DNA from: CAZABC01 sp964483405
GTDB lineage: Bacteria; Chloroflexota; Limnocylindria; Limnocylindrales; CSP1-4
DNA length: 64,000 nucleotides
Direction: 5' to 3'
Assembly: GCA_964483405.1 (NCBI GenBank)
Contig: CAZABC010000001.1
Span: forward strand, 62,001 to 126,000
The translations under genes and the position numbers were made by a program. Position 1 is the stretch's first letter. Every line of letters starts with the position of its first letter. The notes under the pieces are model-generated. The model was given only the letters and a program-made list of their open reading frames with translations, was not told the DNA's origin and made no database searches. Positions 56,730 through 64,000 of this stretch are shown here, in pieces.

Positions 56730-59081
56730 TCAGAGCCCGACGATCGTCGCGCCGTCGCCCCCCTCGCCTCGTTCACCCGGCCGGACCGCCCGCACCAGCG
56801 GGTGGGCTCCGGCGGCGGTCCGCACCGCATCGCGCAACGCGCCGGTGCCCAAGCCGTGGACGATCGTCACCCGCTCGAGCCCAGCGAGCGAGGCGTCGTC
56901 GAGGTAGCGGCCGAGCGCATCGAGCGCCTCGTCGACCCGGGCGCCCCGGAGGTCGAGCGAGGCGGCGACGGTCCGGCTCCGCCCGAGCTGGATCGCGGCC
57001 GCGTTCGAGCTCCCCGGGGTCGGCCGCGGCCGATCCCGACCCGCTGCCGGCGCGATGGCCGGTACGAGGTCCGCGAGCTCGACCGAGACCCGGATCCCGC
57101 CGGCTTCGAGCGTGGCCCGCTCCCCGCCCCGGTCTAGCGCCGCGATCCGACCCTCCCAGCCCCCCGTCCGGCTTCGGGCGCGATCGCCGACCCGCCAGGT
57201 CCGCGAGCTCGGCGCCGGCTCCTCGGGCTCGGGTGCGCGGTCCTCGGGCAACCGGGCCGCGATGGCCTCCGCCCGGCCGATCGCGTCGTCGAGTCGCTGG
57301 GTGGTCACGGCCTCTCGCTCGAGCGCCCGGCGAGTGGTGCGCACCTCGTCCCGCAGGTCGTCGACCAGCCGGTCGGCGTCGACCCGGGCGGCCCGCAGGA
57401 CCTCGTCGCGCTCGCGACGCGCCCGGCGTCGCTCCTCCTCGGCGGTCCGGAGCGCCTCGGCGGCCTTCGCCTCGGCGGCCCGCGCGCGATCGAGCGCCTC
57501 GGCCGTCCTCCGCTCGGCCTCGCGGATTGAGGCGAGGGTCGCCTCGAACGCCACCTGACCCTCGGAGAGGCGGGACCTGGCGTCGTCGACGATGTCGGCC
57601 GGCAGCCCGAGTCGTTCTGCGATGGCGAAGGCCTGGCTGCCGCCCGGCAGGCCGATCGTCAGGCGGTACGTCGGGCTGAGCGTCTCGAGGTCGAACTCGA
57701 CGGCCGCGTTCGTCACCCCGGCGGTCGAGTGAGCGTAGACCTTGAGCTCCGCGTAATGGGTCGTGGCCGCGACGAGGGCGCCGGCTCGGACGAAGTGGTC
57801 GAGGAGCGCCTGGGCGAGCGCCGAACCCTCGGTCGGGTCGGTCCCGGCGCCGAGCTCGTCGAGCAGGACGAGGCTGCCCGGCCCGGCAGCCTCGACGATC
57901 CGGACGATCCGGCCCATGTGTCCCGAGAAGGTCGAGAGCGACTGGGCGATCGACTGCTCGTCGCCGATGTCGGCGAAGACGTCGTCGAGGACGGGCAGGC
58001 GGCTTCCGGGCGCCGCCGGAACGTGGAGGCCGGCCTGGTGCATCAGGGCGAGCAGACCAAGGGTCCGGAGGGTCACGGTCTTGCCGCCGGTGTTTGGGCC
58101 GGTGACGATGAGGGCGGTGAAGTCGCCACCCAGCCGGACGTCGATCGGGACGACCCGACCGATCAGCCCCGGGTGGCGCGCCGAGAGGAGGACGATCTCG
58201 GGGCGGTCGGCCGTCTCCGCCCGGCTCGCGTCCATCTCGGCCGCCAGGGCCGCCTTGGCCGCCCACAGGTCGAACCGGGCGAGCGAGTCGAGCGTCTCGC
58301 GCAGCAGGGCCGCGTTCGCGCCGACGAGCGCCGAGAGCTCGTCGAGGATCCGGCCGACCTCCTCGGCCTCGGCCGCCTGTGCCTCGCGCCAGGCATTGCC
58401 GAGCTCGACGACCACGAGCGGCTCGACGAAGAGCGTCTGCCCGCTCCCCGAGGCGTCGTGGACGATCCCCTTGACCCGGCTCCGGGCCTCGGCCCGGACC
58501 GGGACGACATAGCGGCCGTTGCGGAGGGTGACGATCGGCTCCTGGAGCGCGCCGCCGAGCTCGGACCCGACGAGGCTGTCGAGCCGCCGCCGGAGGCGGT
58601 CGTAGGCGACGCGGACGGCAGCCCGGAGCCCGCCGAGGCGAGCCGAGGCGGTGTCGAGGAGCTCGCCGGTCGGGTCGAACGAGCGAGCGAGCGTGCTCCG
58701 GAGCGCCGGCAGCGGGTGGAGCGACCGTCCGAGCTCGCGCAGGAGCGGGCGTCGCTCGTCGGCGAGCGCGGTCTGGAGCCGGGCGGTCGCGTCGAGGGTC
58801 TCGGCGATCTCGAGGAAGTGGACCGGGTCCAACCGGCCGCCGCGCGCCGCCCGGCCGACCCACGGGCCGATGTCGTGGGCCGCGCCGATCCCCACGCCGG
58901 GTCGTTCGACGAGGAGCGCCCGGGCCTGGTCGGTCTCGTCGAGGCCGCGGGCGACGATCACGGGGTCGCTCGAGGGCTCGAGCGCCTCGGCGAGCCGCCG
59001 CGAGGGGTCGAACGACGTCGCCTCGGCCAGGCGGGCGCGGACGGCCGGGAATTCGAGGAGCTCGAGCGAGCGGGCGTCCAT
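56730..59081 (-). CDS. MutS2 family protein (endonuclease/ribosome-rescue type)
   Basis: MutS2 of 783 residues, ATPase related to MutS but without mismatch recognition domain. Domains: an N-terminal helical part (1-260), an ATPase with Walker A GPNTGGKTVTLR, a long coiled-coil insert rich in Ala/Glu/Arg (about 510-620), and a C-terminal Smr nuclease domain with LDLRGARVDEAL and HGLGTGALRDAV. Family roles are anti-recombination and splitting collided ribosomes. The ATG overlaps the mpg stop (ATGA). The start is chosen at MDARSLELLEFPAV, not at the upstream GTG. Confidence 0.95.
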   Translation of the reverse strand: MDARSLELLEFPAVRARLAEATSFDPSRRLAEALEPSSDPVIVARGLDETDQARALLVERPGVGIGAAHDIGPWVGRAARGGRLDPVHFLEIAETLDATARLQTALADERRPLLRELGRSLHPLPALRSTLARSFDPTGELLDTASARLGGLRAAVRVAYDRLRRRLDSLVGSELGGALQEPIVTLRNGRYVVPVRAEARSRVKGIVHDASGSGQTLFVEPLVVVELGNAWREAQAAEAEEVGRILDELSALVGANAALLRETLDSLARFDLWAAKAALAAEMDASRAETADRPEIVLLSARHPGLIGRVVPIDVRLGGDFTALIVTGPNTGGKTVTLRTLGLLALMHQAGLHVPAAPGSRLPVLDDVFADIGDEQSIAQSLSTFSGHMGRIVRIVEAAGPGSLVLLDELGAGTDPTEGSALAQALLDHFVRAGALVAATTHYAELKVYAHSTAGVTNAAVEFDLETLSPTYRLTIGLPGGSQAFAIAERLGLPADIVDDARSRLSEGQVAFEATLASIREAERRTAEALDRARAAEAKAAEALRTAEEERRRARRERDEVLRAARVDADRLVDDLRDEVRTTRRALEREAVTTQRLDDAIGRAEAIAARLPEDRAPEPEEPAPSSRTWRVGDRARSRTGGWEGRIAALDRGGERATLEAGGIRVSVELADLVPAIAPAAGRDRPRPTPGSSNAAAIQLGRSRTVAASLDLRGARVDEALDALGRYLDDASLAGLERVTIVHGLGTGALRDAVRTAAGAHPLVRAVRPGERGEGGDGATIVGL

Positions 59082-59755
59082 CAGCCGGGCAGCCGGCGCG
59101 ACACGCTCGGGCTCGAGCCGTCGACCAGGCGCCACGGGAGCGCCGACCACGGTCGCCCGGCATAGGCGACACCGATCCGCGGGGCGCTCCGCGGGACGAC
59201 CTCCCGATCGTCGGGGCGGGCCGGGTCCAGGCGGATCGGGGCCGACGGGTCGAGCAGGTCGATCCCGTCGAGTTCGCGATCGATGGAGAAGGCCGCGCCG
59301 ACGAGCCCGGGGCCGGCGGCGAGCCGGGCGTCGGGGAGCGATGCGAGGCGCCGGCGCTCCGCGCCGCCATCGACCCGGACCGCGGCCCGGCGTGTCGCCG
59401 ACGCGAGCCGGGCGGCACGCATCGCCTCGAGTCCGGCGATCGGCTCGACGGCGCGCACCAGGACCGCCGCGGCGGCCCCGTCGGGGCCGCTGACGACGTT
59501 GAGACAGTCGTGCATGCCGTACACACGATAGACGTAGGCGACGCCGGGCGGGCCGAACATCGTCCGGTTCCGGGCCGTGGGGCCGGACCGGGCGTGCGAC
59601 GCCCGATCCTCCGGCCCACCGTACGCCTCGACCTCGACGATGCGGCCGATGCGCAACGTCCCACCGTGGTCGACCCGGACGAGGCGGCAGCCGAGGATGG
59701 TCGCTGCCGCCTCGAGGACGGGCCCCGCGAGACGGTCCCGGAACGACTCGCTCAG
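59081..59755 (-). CDS. mpg: DNA-3-methyladenine glycosylase (MPG/AAG family)
   Basis: Alkyladenine DNA glycosylase of the eukaryote-like AAG fold, about 224 residues. It has ILGCRLVRVD, GRIVEVEAYGGPEDRASHARSGPTARNRTMFGPPGVAYVYRVYGMHDCLNVVSG and AAGPGLVGAAFSIDRELDG. No ATG, GTG or TTG precedes the conserved ILGCRLVRV region in this frame. The CTG at 59755 overlaps the cvpA stop as CTGA and gives a proper N terminus (LSESFRDRLAGPV). mutS2 overlaps its stop. So three repair or membrane genes cvpA-mpg-mutS2 are coupled. Confidence 0.93.
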   Translation of the reverse strand: MSESFRDRLAGPVLEAAATILGCRLVRVDHGGTLRIGRIVEVEAYGGPEDRASHARSGPTARNRTMFGPPGVAYVYRVYGMHDCLNVVSGPDGAAAAVLVRAVEPIAGLEAMRAARLASATRRAAVRVDGGAERRRLASLPDARLAAGPGLVGAAFSIDRELDGIDLLDPSAPIRLDPARPDDREVVPRSAPRIGVAYAGRPWSALPWRLVDGSSPSVSRRLPG

Positions 59756-60348
59756 GCCTCGACGCCGCTCGTGAACAGGGCCTGGACGTCCGCCGGGACC
59801 AGGGCTCCGAAGATGGCGAAGGCGCCCGGGATCAGCACGTCCCGGAACAGCGCCGCGGTCACCGACGGATCGTAGAGGTCGAAGATCGACCGGAGCAGGC
59901 CGATCTCGTCGGGGTCTTCGGGGATCCCCGGCAGGACGAAGAACGAGTCGAGGATGACGATCCCGGCGGCGATGATGACGGCGCCCTGGAGGATGCCGAT
60001 CAGGCCACCGATGACCTCGTCGATGAAGCGGGCCTTCTCGAAGAGCGGCTGGCTCTTGTAGAACGACTGGACGATGATCGAGAAGAGGATCGAGGCGAAG
60101 ACGAACACCCCGAGGTAGGCGAGCATGTAGTTGTACTGTGACGACCACTGGTCCCAGTTGTCGGCGAGGAACGAGCCGAGCGGACCGCGCAACTGACCGG
60201 CGAGGAGGAACGAGAAGAGGATCGAGGCGAGCCCGAGGAGGCGCCGGATCGTCCCCTGGGCGAAGCCGAGGACGAACATCCCGAACAGGAACAGGACGGC
60301 GACCAGATCGAACAGCTCGATCGAGGTCAGGAACCCCTCGATGTCCAC
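59752..60348 (-). CDS. CvpA family membrane protein
   Basis: A 198-residue inner-membrane protein of the CvpA family. Four hydrophobic spans are visible: LFDLVAVLFLFGMFVLGFAQG, RLLGLASILFSFLLAGQL, MLAYLGVFVFASILFSIIVQSF, and LIGILQGAVIIAAGIVILDSFFVL. The role is poorly known, with links to colicin V export and envelope functions. MutS2 and CvpA are neighbours in many Firmicutes, matching the cvpA-mpg-mutS2 set here. ATG 60348 lies 125 bases from pheT, with a promoter-like sequence in the gap. Confidence 0.9.
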   Translation of the reverse strand: MDIEGFLTSIELFDLVAVLFLFGMFVLGFAQGTIRRLLGLASILFSFLLAGQLRGPLGSFLADNWDQWSSQYNYMLAYLGVFVFASILFSIIVQSFYKSQPLFEKARFIDEVIGGLIGILQGAVIIAAGIVILDSFFVLPGIPEDPDEIGLLRSIFDLYDPSVTAALFRDVLIPGAFAIFGALVPADVQALFTSGVEA

Positions 60349-60408
60349 GTGGTCTCCGTGTGGCGGCTCGGCGCGGCCGCCTCCCCGGTGCGGCTATCCG
60401 GCGTCGCA

Positions 60409-60438
60409 AGCGTAGCAGCGCCCGATCGCGAACCGCAA
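60409..60438 (-). promoter_or_regulatory. Putative promoter for cvpA-mpg-mutS2
   Basis: On the minus strand TTGCGG (60433-60438) is followed 18 bases later by TACGCT (60409-60414), 60 bases before the cvpA ATG. This is the clearest -35/-10 pair found in the window. The 125-base gap after pheT also makes a separate promoter likely. Confidence 0.5.
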
Positions 60439-60473
60439 CCGGAACGACGGCCCACGCGCGACAGGACGGGCGC

Positions 60474-62969
60474 CTACTGGCGGAGCCGCCCGCCGATCGT
60501 CGCGAGGGCCGACGTGATGGCTGCGACCGCGGCATCGACCTCGTCCTCGGTCAGGGTCCGCTCGGTCGCCTGGAACACCAGCCGGTAGGCGAGGCTCTTC
60601 TCGCCACTGCCGAGCGGCGCCCCGCGGTAGATGTCGAACAGCCGGACGCTCGTGAGGAGGTCGCCCGAGGCGGCCCGGATCGCCTGCTCGATCGTCGCCG
60701 CGGGGACGCCCTCGTCGACGACGACGGCGAGGTCGCGATCGACGGCCGGATGGCGTGGTGGCGCGACGGCGCGGACGGTCGGCGGGATCCCGCCCGACAG
60801 GCCGGCCACGGCGACCTCGAGGACGAGGACCCGCTCGACCCGCAGGTCGAGCGCCTCGAGGAGCTCCGGATGGAGCTCCCCCAGCCGACCGGAGACGACG
60901 GGCCGGCCATCCCGGTCGGTCAGCGACAGGATCGCCGCACGACCCGGATGGAGGATCGGGTCGCCGGTAAGCGGCTCGTAGGCCGCCGTATCGGCGCCGA
61001 GGCGGCGACCGACGAGCTCGGCGATGCCCTTGGCGTCGTCGAGGTCGACGCCTCGCCCCGGATCGGCCCAGTGCGCGGGCGCAGCCGCCCCGGTGAGCGC
61101 GGCCCCGAGCCGCCACCACTCGCGAGCGGCAGCGCCATCGCGGGCATAGCCTTTGCCGACTTCGAAGATCCGGACATCGGGTCGCCCGTGCCGGACGTTC
61201 GACGCGACGACCTCGAGCAGGCTGCCGATGAGCGACTGGCGCATGACGCTGTGGTCCCGCGAGAGCGGGTTGGTGATCGTGACGACCGCGCCGCCGGCCT
61301 CGGTCTCTCCCGACGGCAGCCGACCGCCGGTCCATGGTCCGAACCGCTCGACCTGCGCCGGGGCCACGGCCGCATGGGTCACCACCTCGTCGAGGCCGGC
61401 TCCGGCGAGCGCCGCCCGGATGTCGTCACGGAGCGCCACGGTCGAGAGGCGATAGGGCGGCATGGCCGTGTCGGGCAGGATCGACGGCGTGGCCTCGTAG
61501 CCCCGGACGCGGGCGACCTCCTCGGCGATGTCGGCCTCGATGGCGATATCGCGGCGCCACGTCGGCGCGAGGGCGACGAGCGCCTCGGCGTCCCCGGTGG
61601 CCACGGCAAGCGGATCGGGCCCGGCCGCGATCCCGACAAGGGCACCGGGCGGGGCCGGCTCGGTCTCGATGCCGACGCGAGCGAGGAGCGCGGACTGCTC
61701 GGCCGCGTCAAGGGTCACCCCGAGGAGGCGGGCCACCCGGGCCGGCCGGAAGGCGACCCGGTCGCGGTCCGGCTCGACGGGCGCCGTGTCGACCCGACCG
61801 GCGGCCACGACCCCGCCAGCCCACTCGGCGACGAGCCGGGCCGTGCGATCGGCGCCGAGCCGGGCGAGGCGGACCTCCTGGCCCTTCTCGAAGCGCAGGC
61901 TCGCCTCGGAGCGGAGCCCGAAGCGGAAGGCCGTTCGACGGATGCTGACCGGGTCGAAGATGGCCGACTCGACGATGACGTCGGCCGTCGCGTCGCTCAC
62001 CTCGGACGCGGCGCCGCCCATGACCCCGGCGATGGCGAGCGGCCCGCTGCCGTCGGCGATCACGAGCGTGTCGGGCGTCAGGGCCCGGTCGACGTGGTCG
62101 AGCGTCTCGAGGTGCTCGCCATCGCGGGCCGAACGGACGACGATCCTGCCGCCGCTGACGGCGGCGGCATCGAACGTGTGGATCGGCTTCCCGAGCTCGA
62201 GCATGACGTAGTTCGACGCATCGACGACGTTGCTGATCGGGCGCATCCCGGCGGCGAGGAGCCGCATCTGGATCCGGTCGGGCGACGGGCCGACCCGGAC
62301 ACCGGCGACGTGGCGGCCGACGAACCGCGGGCAGAGTCGTTCGTCGACGACCTCGACGGCGAGCAGGTCGCCGATCGGGCGACCGGCCTCGACGACGTCC
62401 GTCTCGGGGAAGCGGAGCGCCGCGCCGGTCGCCGCGGCGACCTCGCGAGCCAGGCCGACGAGGCACAGCGCATCGCCCCGATTGGGCTTCACGTCGACGT
62501 CGAGGACGGTGTCGCCGTAGAGGTCCACGAGCGGCCGCCCGACCGGCGTCCCCGCGGGCAGGATCAGGATCCCGTCGGCGTCGGACGTGAGGCCGAGCTC
62601 GTCACCCGAGCAGAGCATCCCGTTGCTGACGACACCCATCTTCTCGGTCCGCTCGATCCGCCGGTCGCCGGGGAGCACCGCTCCGGGCAGGGCGACCGGG
62701 ACCCGCTGGCCGGGCGCGATGTTCGTCGCCCCGCAGACGACCTCGAGGGGTTCGCCGTCGCCGACGACGACCCGGGTCAGCGACAGCCGGTCGGCGCGCG
62801 GGTGCTTCTCGACCGAGAGCAGCTCGCCGACGACGACGTTCCGCCAATCGGCGCCCCACGCCTCGACCTTCCCGACCTCCATGCCGAGCAGCGTCAGGCG
62901 CTCCGCGAGGCGGTCGGGCGGCAGGTCGAGTTCGACGTAGTCGGCGAGCCAGGACAGCGGCACCCTCAC
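60474..62969 (-). CDS. pheT: Phenylalanyl-tRNA synthetase beta subunit
   Basis: Beta subunit of the (alpha-beta)2 enzyme. It is 831 residues. It begins MRVPLSWLADYVELDLPPDRL, with tRNA-binding B1/OB region (VVGELLSVEKHPRADRLSLTRV), B3/B4 editing domain (PISNVVDASNYVMLELGKPIHTFDAA), the B5 region, and a C-terminal ferredoxin-fold anticodon-binding domain (PRHPAVDRDLAVVVDEGVPA...FDIYRG...YRLVFQATERTLT). GTG start overlaps the pheS stop (GTGA). The reading of the editing site is normal. Confidence 0.97.
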   Translation of the reverse strand: MRVPLSWLADYVELDLPPDRLAERLTLLGMEVGKVEAWGADWRNVVVGELLSVEKHPRADRLSLTRVVVGDGEPLEVVCGATNIAPGQRVPVALPGAVLPGDRRIERTEKMGVVSNGMLCSGDELGLTSDADGILILPAGTPVGRPLVDLYGDTVLDVDVKPNRGDALCLVGLAREVAAATGAALRFPETDVVEAGRPIGDLLAVEVVDERLCPRFVGRHVAGVRVGPSPDRIQMRLLAAGMRPISNVVDASNYVMLELGKPIHTFDAAAVSGGRIVVRSARDGEHLETLDHVDRALTPDTLVIADGSGPLAIAGVMGGAASEVSDATADVIVESAIFDPVSIRRTAFRFGLRSEASLRFEKGQEVRLARLGADRTARLVAEWAGGVVAAGRVDTAPVEPDRDRVAFRPARVARLLGVTLDAAEQSALLARVGIETEPAPPGALVGIAAGPDPLAVATGDAEALVALAPTWRRDIAIEADIAEEVARVRGYEATPSILPDTAMPPYRLSTVALRDDIRAALAGAGLDEVVTHAAVAPAQVERFGPWTGGRLPSGETEAGGAVVTITNPLSRDHSVMRQSLIGSLLEVVASNVRHGRPDVRIFEVGKGYARDGAAAREWWRLGAALTGAAAPAHWADPGRGVDLDDAKGIAELVGRRLGADTAAYEPLTGDPILHPGRAAILSLTDRDGRPVVSGRLGELHPELLEALDLRVERVLVLEVAVAGLSGGIPPTVRAVAPPRHPAVDRDLAVVVDEGVPAATIEQAIRAASGDLLTSVRLFDIYRGAPLGSGEKSLAYRLVFQATERTLTEDEVDAAVAAITSALATIGGRLRQ

Positions 62970-64000
62970 CGGAACTGCTCCAGGAACCGGAGGTCGTTCT
63001 CCATGTACAGGCGGAGGTCGCCGACGGCGTGCCGGAGGTTCGAGATCCGCTCGACCCCCATCCCGAAGGCGAAGCCCTGGTAGCGCTCCGGGTCGAGGCC
63101 ACCGTGTCGGATGACGACCGGGTGGACCATCCCGGCCCCGAGGATCGTCATCCAGCCGGTGCGACTGCAGGCCGGACAGCCGACGCCGTCGCAGACGACG
63201 CATTCGACATCGAAGGCGACCGACGGCTCGGTGAACGGGTAGTAGCCGGGCCGGAAGCGGGTCCGCCGGGTCGCCCCGAAGAGCGCGTGGGCGAACTGGT
63301 CGAGCAGCCCCTTGAGGTCGGCCATCGTCGTCCCCTCGTCGACCATGAGGCCTTCGACCTGGAAGAACTCGAAGGCGTGCGAGGCGTCGACCGCCTCGTA
63401 CCGGAAGCACCGCCCAGGCAGGAGGGCACGGATCGGCGGCGTCTCGTCGTGCATCACCCGGATCTGGCCGGGCGAGGTGTGCGTCCGGAGGAGGTGACCG
63501 TCGATGTCGACGTAGAGCGTGTCCCAGAGGTCGCGGGCCGGGTGGTCCGGCGGGATGTTGAGCATCTGGAAGTTGCGGACGTCGTCCTCGACCTCGGGTC
63601 CCTCGTAGACGACGAAGCCGAACTGGCCGAACACCTCGGCGATGACGGCGATCGTCTCGTGGATCGGGTGGAGCGAGCCCCGGGCGATCGGGCGCCCGGG
63701 GGTCGTGACGTCGACGGTCTCGGCCGCCAGGCGGGCGGCGAGACCGGCCGTGGCCAGCGCGTCGCGGCGGGACGCGAAGGCCCGTTCGAGCGCCGACCGG
63801 ACCGGGTTGACGAGCGCCCCGACCCTCGGTCGGTCGTCGGCCGGCAGCGCCCCGATCCCGCGCAGGACGAGCGTCAGCGAGCCCTTCTTGCCGAGCGTCG
63901 CAACCTCGAGCGCGTCGAGCGCATGGAGATCGGGCGCCGAGGCCACGTCGGCGAGCGCCGTGGCCTCGAGCGTCTCGAGCTGGCGGGTCAGGTCAGCGAG
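62966..64000 (-). CDS. pheS: Phenylalanyl-tRNA synthetase alpha subunit, 5' truncated by window edge
   Basis: Catalytic alpha subunit. The frame continues to the right edge, so the first residues are missing. The coiled-coil N-terminal part (LADLTRQLETLEATALADVASAP...) is partial. The catalytic domain has HPIHETIAVIAEVFGQFGF, LRTHTSPGQIRVM, FEFFQVEGLMVDEGTTMADLKG, FRPGYYPFTEPSVAFDVEC and GFAFGMGVERI. A Cys-rich insert CVVCDGVGCPACSRTGW is present, as in many bacterial PheS. pheT overlaps the stop. Confidence 0.97.
   Translation of the reverse strand, partial: LADLTRQLETLEATALADVASAPDLHALDALEVATLGKKGSLTLVLRGIGALPADDRPRVGALVNPVRSALERAFASRRDALATAGLAARLAAETVDVTTPGRPIARGSLHPIHETIAVIAEVFGQFGFVVYEGPEVEDDVRNFQMLNIPPDHPARDLWDTLYVDIDGHLLRTHTSPGQIRVMHDETPPIRALLPGRCFRYEAVDASHAFEFFQVEGLMVDEGTTMADLKGLLDQFAHALFGATRRTRFRPGYYPFTEPSVAFDVECVVCDGVGCPACSRTGWMTILGAGMVHPVVIRHGGLDPERYQGFAFGMGVERISNLRHAVGDLRLYMENDLRFLEQFR

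Noticed and set aside
63150..63240. Cys-rich insert in PheS as something novel
   Set aside because: This CxxC...CxxC segment occurs in many bacterial PheS proteins.

Overview
The window is a GC-rich (roughly 70% by eye), densely packed bacterial chromosome segment of about 56 protein genes. I see no mobile element, prophage, CRISPR array, rRNA or tRNA. RNase J, RNase Y, YmdB, PNPase, MutS2, CvpA, a RodZ-like protein and a LexA-type box together suggest a non-actinobacterial, Gram-positive-like lineage. My best guess is a high-GC member of Chloroflexota (for example the Limnocylindria/Ellin6529 group). That is an inference from gene content only. Many genes are translationally coupled by 4-base stop/start overlaps (ATGA, GTGA, TTGA and apparently CTGA).

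Layout. 1-12.2 kb (+): end of pnp, asd, a family 4 uracil-DNA glycosylase with a clamp-binding-like tail, rnj, ftsK, a RodZ-like protein, a CinA-C amidase, a MurC/Mpl-type ligase, an NTF2-like protein and yajQ. 12.1-14.5 kb (+): a one-helix microprotein, a ThDP enzyme and a DUF952 protein. 14.6-18.6 kb, mixed strands: a MoaD/ThiS-methyltransferase fusion with a BNR-repeat partner, a Cys-rich small protein and pncB. 18.7-24.4 kb (+): small proteins, a prolyl oligopeptidase, a Lys-rich microprotein, an alcohol dehydrogenase-type reductase and a cyclase-like protein. 24.5-26.8 kb (-): an MFS transporter and a CAAX protease. 26.82-27.36 kb: the only gene-free stretch over 300 bases. It holds two copies of a block-conserved element about 257 bp apart, with a G-quadruplex motif between them.

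27.4-39.7 kb (-): ruvB-tgt-small protein-recA-recX, then rny-ymdB-PHP-miaB-miaA, then hflX and a hypothetical gene. A near-perfect SOS box precedes ruvB. 39.8-40.9 kb (+): an Rrf2 regulator and an RppH-like Nudix enzyme lie between ruvB and ruvA. 40.9-42.8 kb (-): yebC-ruvC-ruvA. Then EF-G2 (+).

45.1-52.5 kb: histidine biosynthesis. A TrpR-like regulator leads hisG-D-C-B-H-F-IE, and hisA is divergent, with a palindromic operator between them. 52.5-64 kb: tyrS (-), a class A penicillin-binding protein (+), and pheS-pheT-cvpA-mpg-mutS2 (-), with pheS cut by the right edge.

Functionally the window is a housekeeping core. It covers RNA decay (PNPase, RNase J, RNase Y, RppH), recombination and repair (RecA, RecX, RuvABC, UDG, MPG, MutS2), tRNA modification (MiaA, MiaB, Tgt), cell wall and division (FtsK, RodZ-like, PBP1A, Mur ligase) and histidine synthesis. 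The least explained items are the two-copy intergenic element, several microproteins, the MoaD-methyltransferase fusion and a recurrent CTG start pattern.
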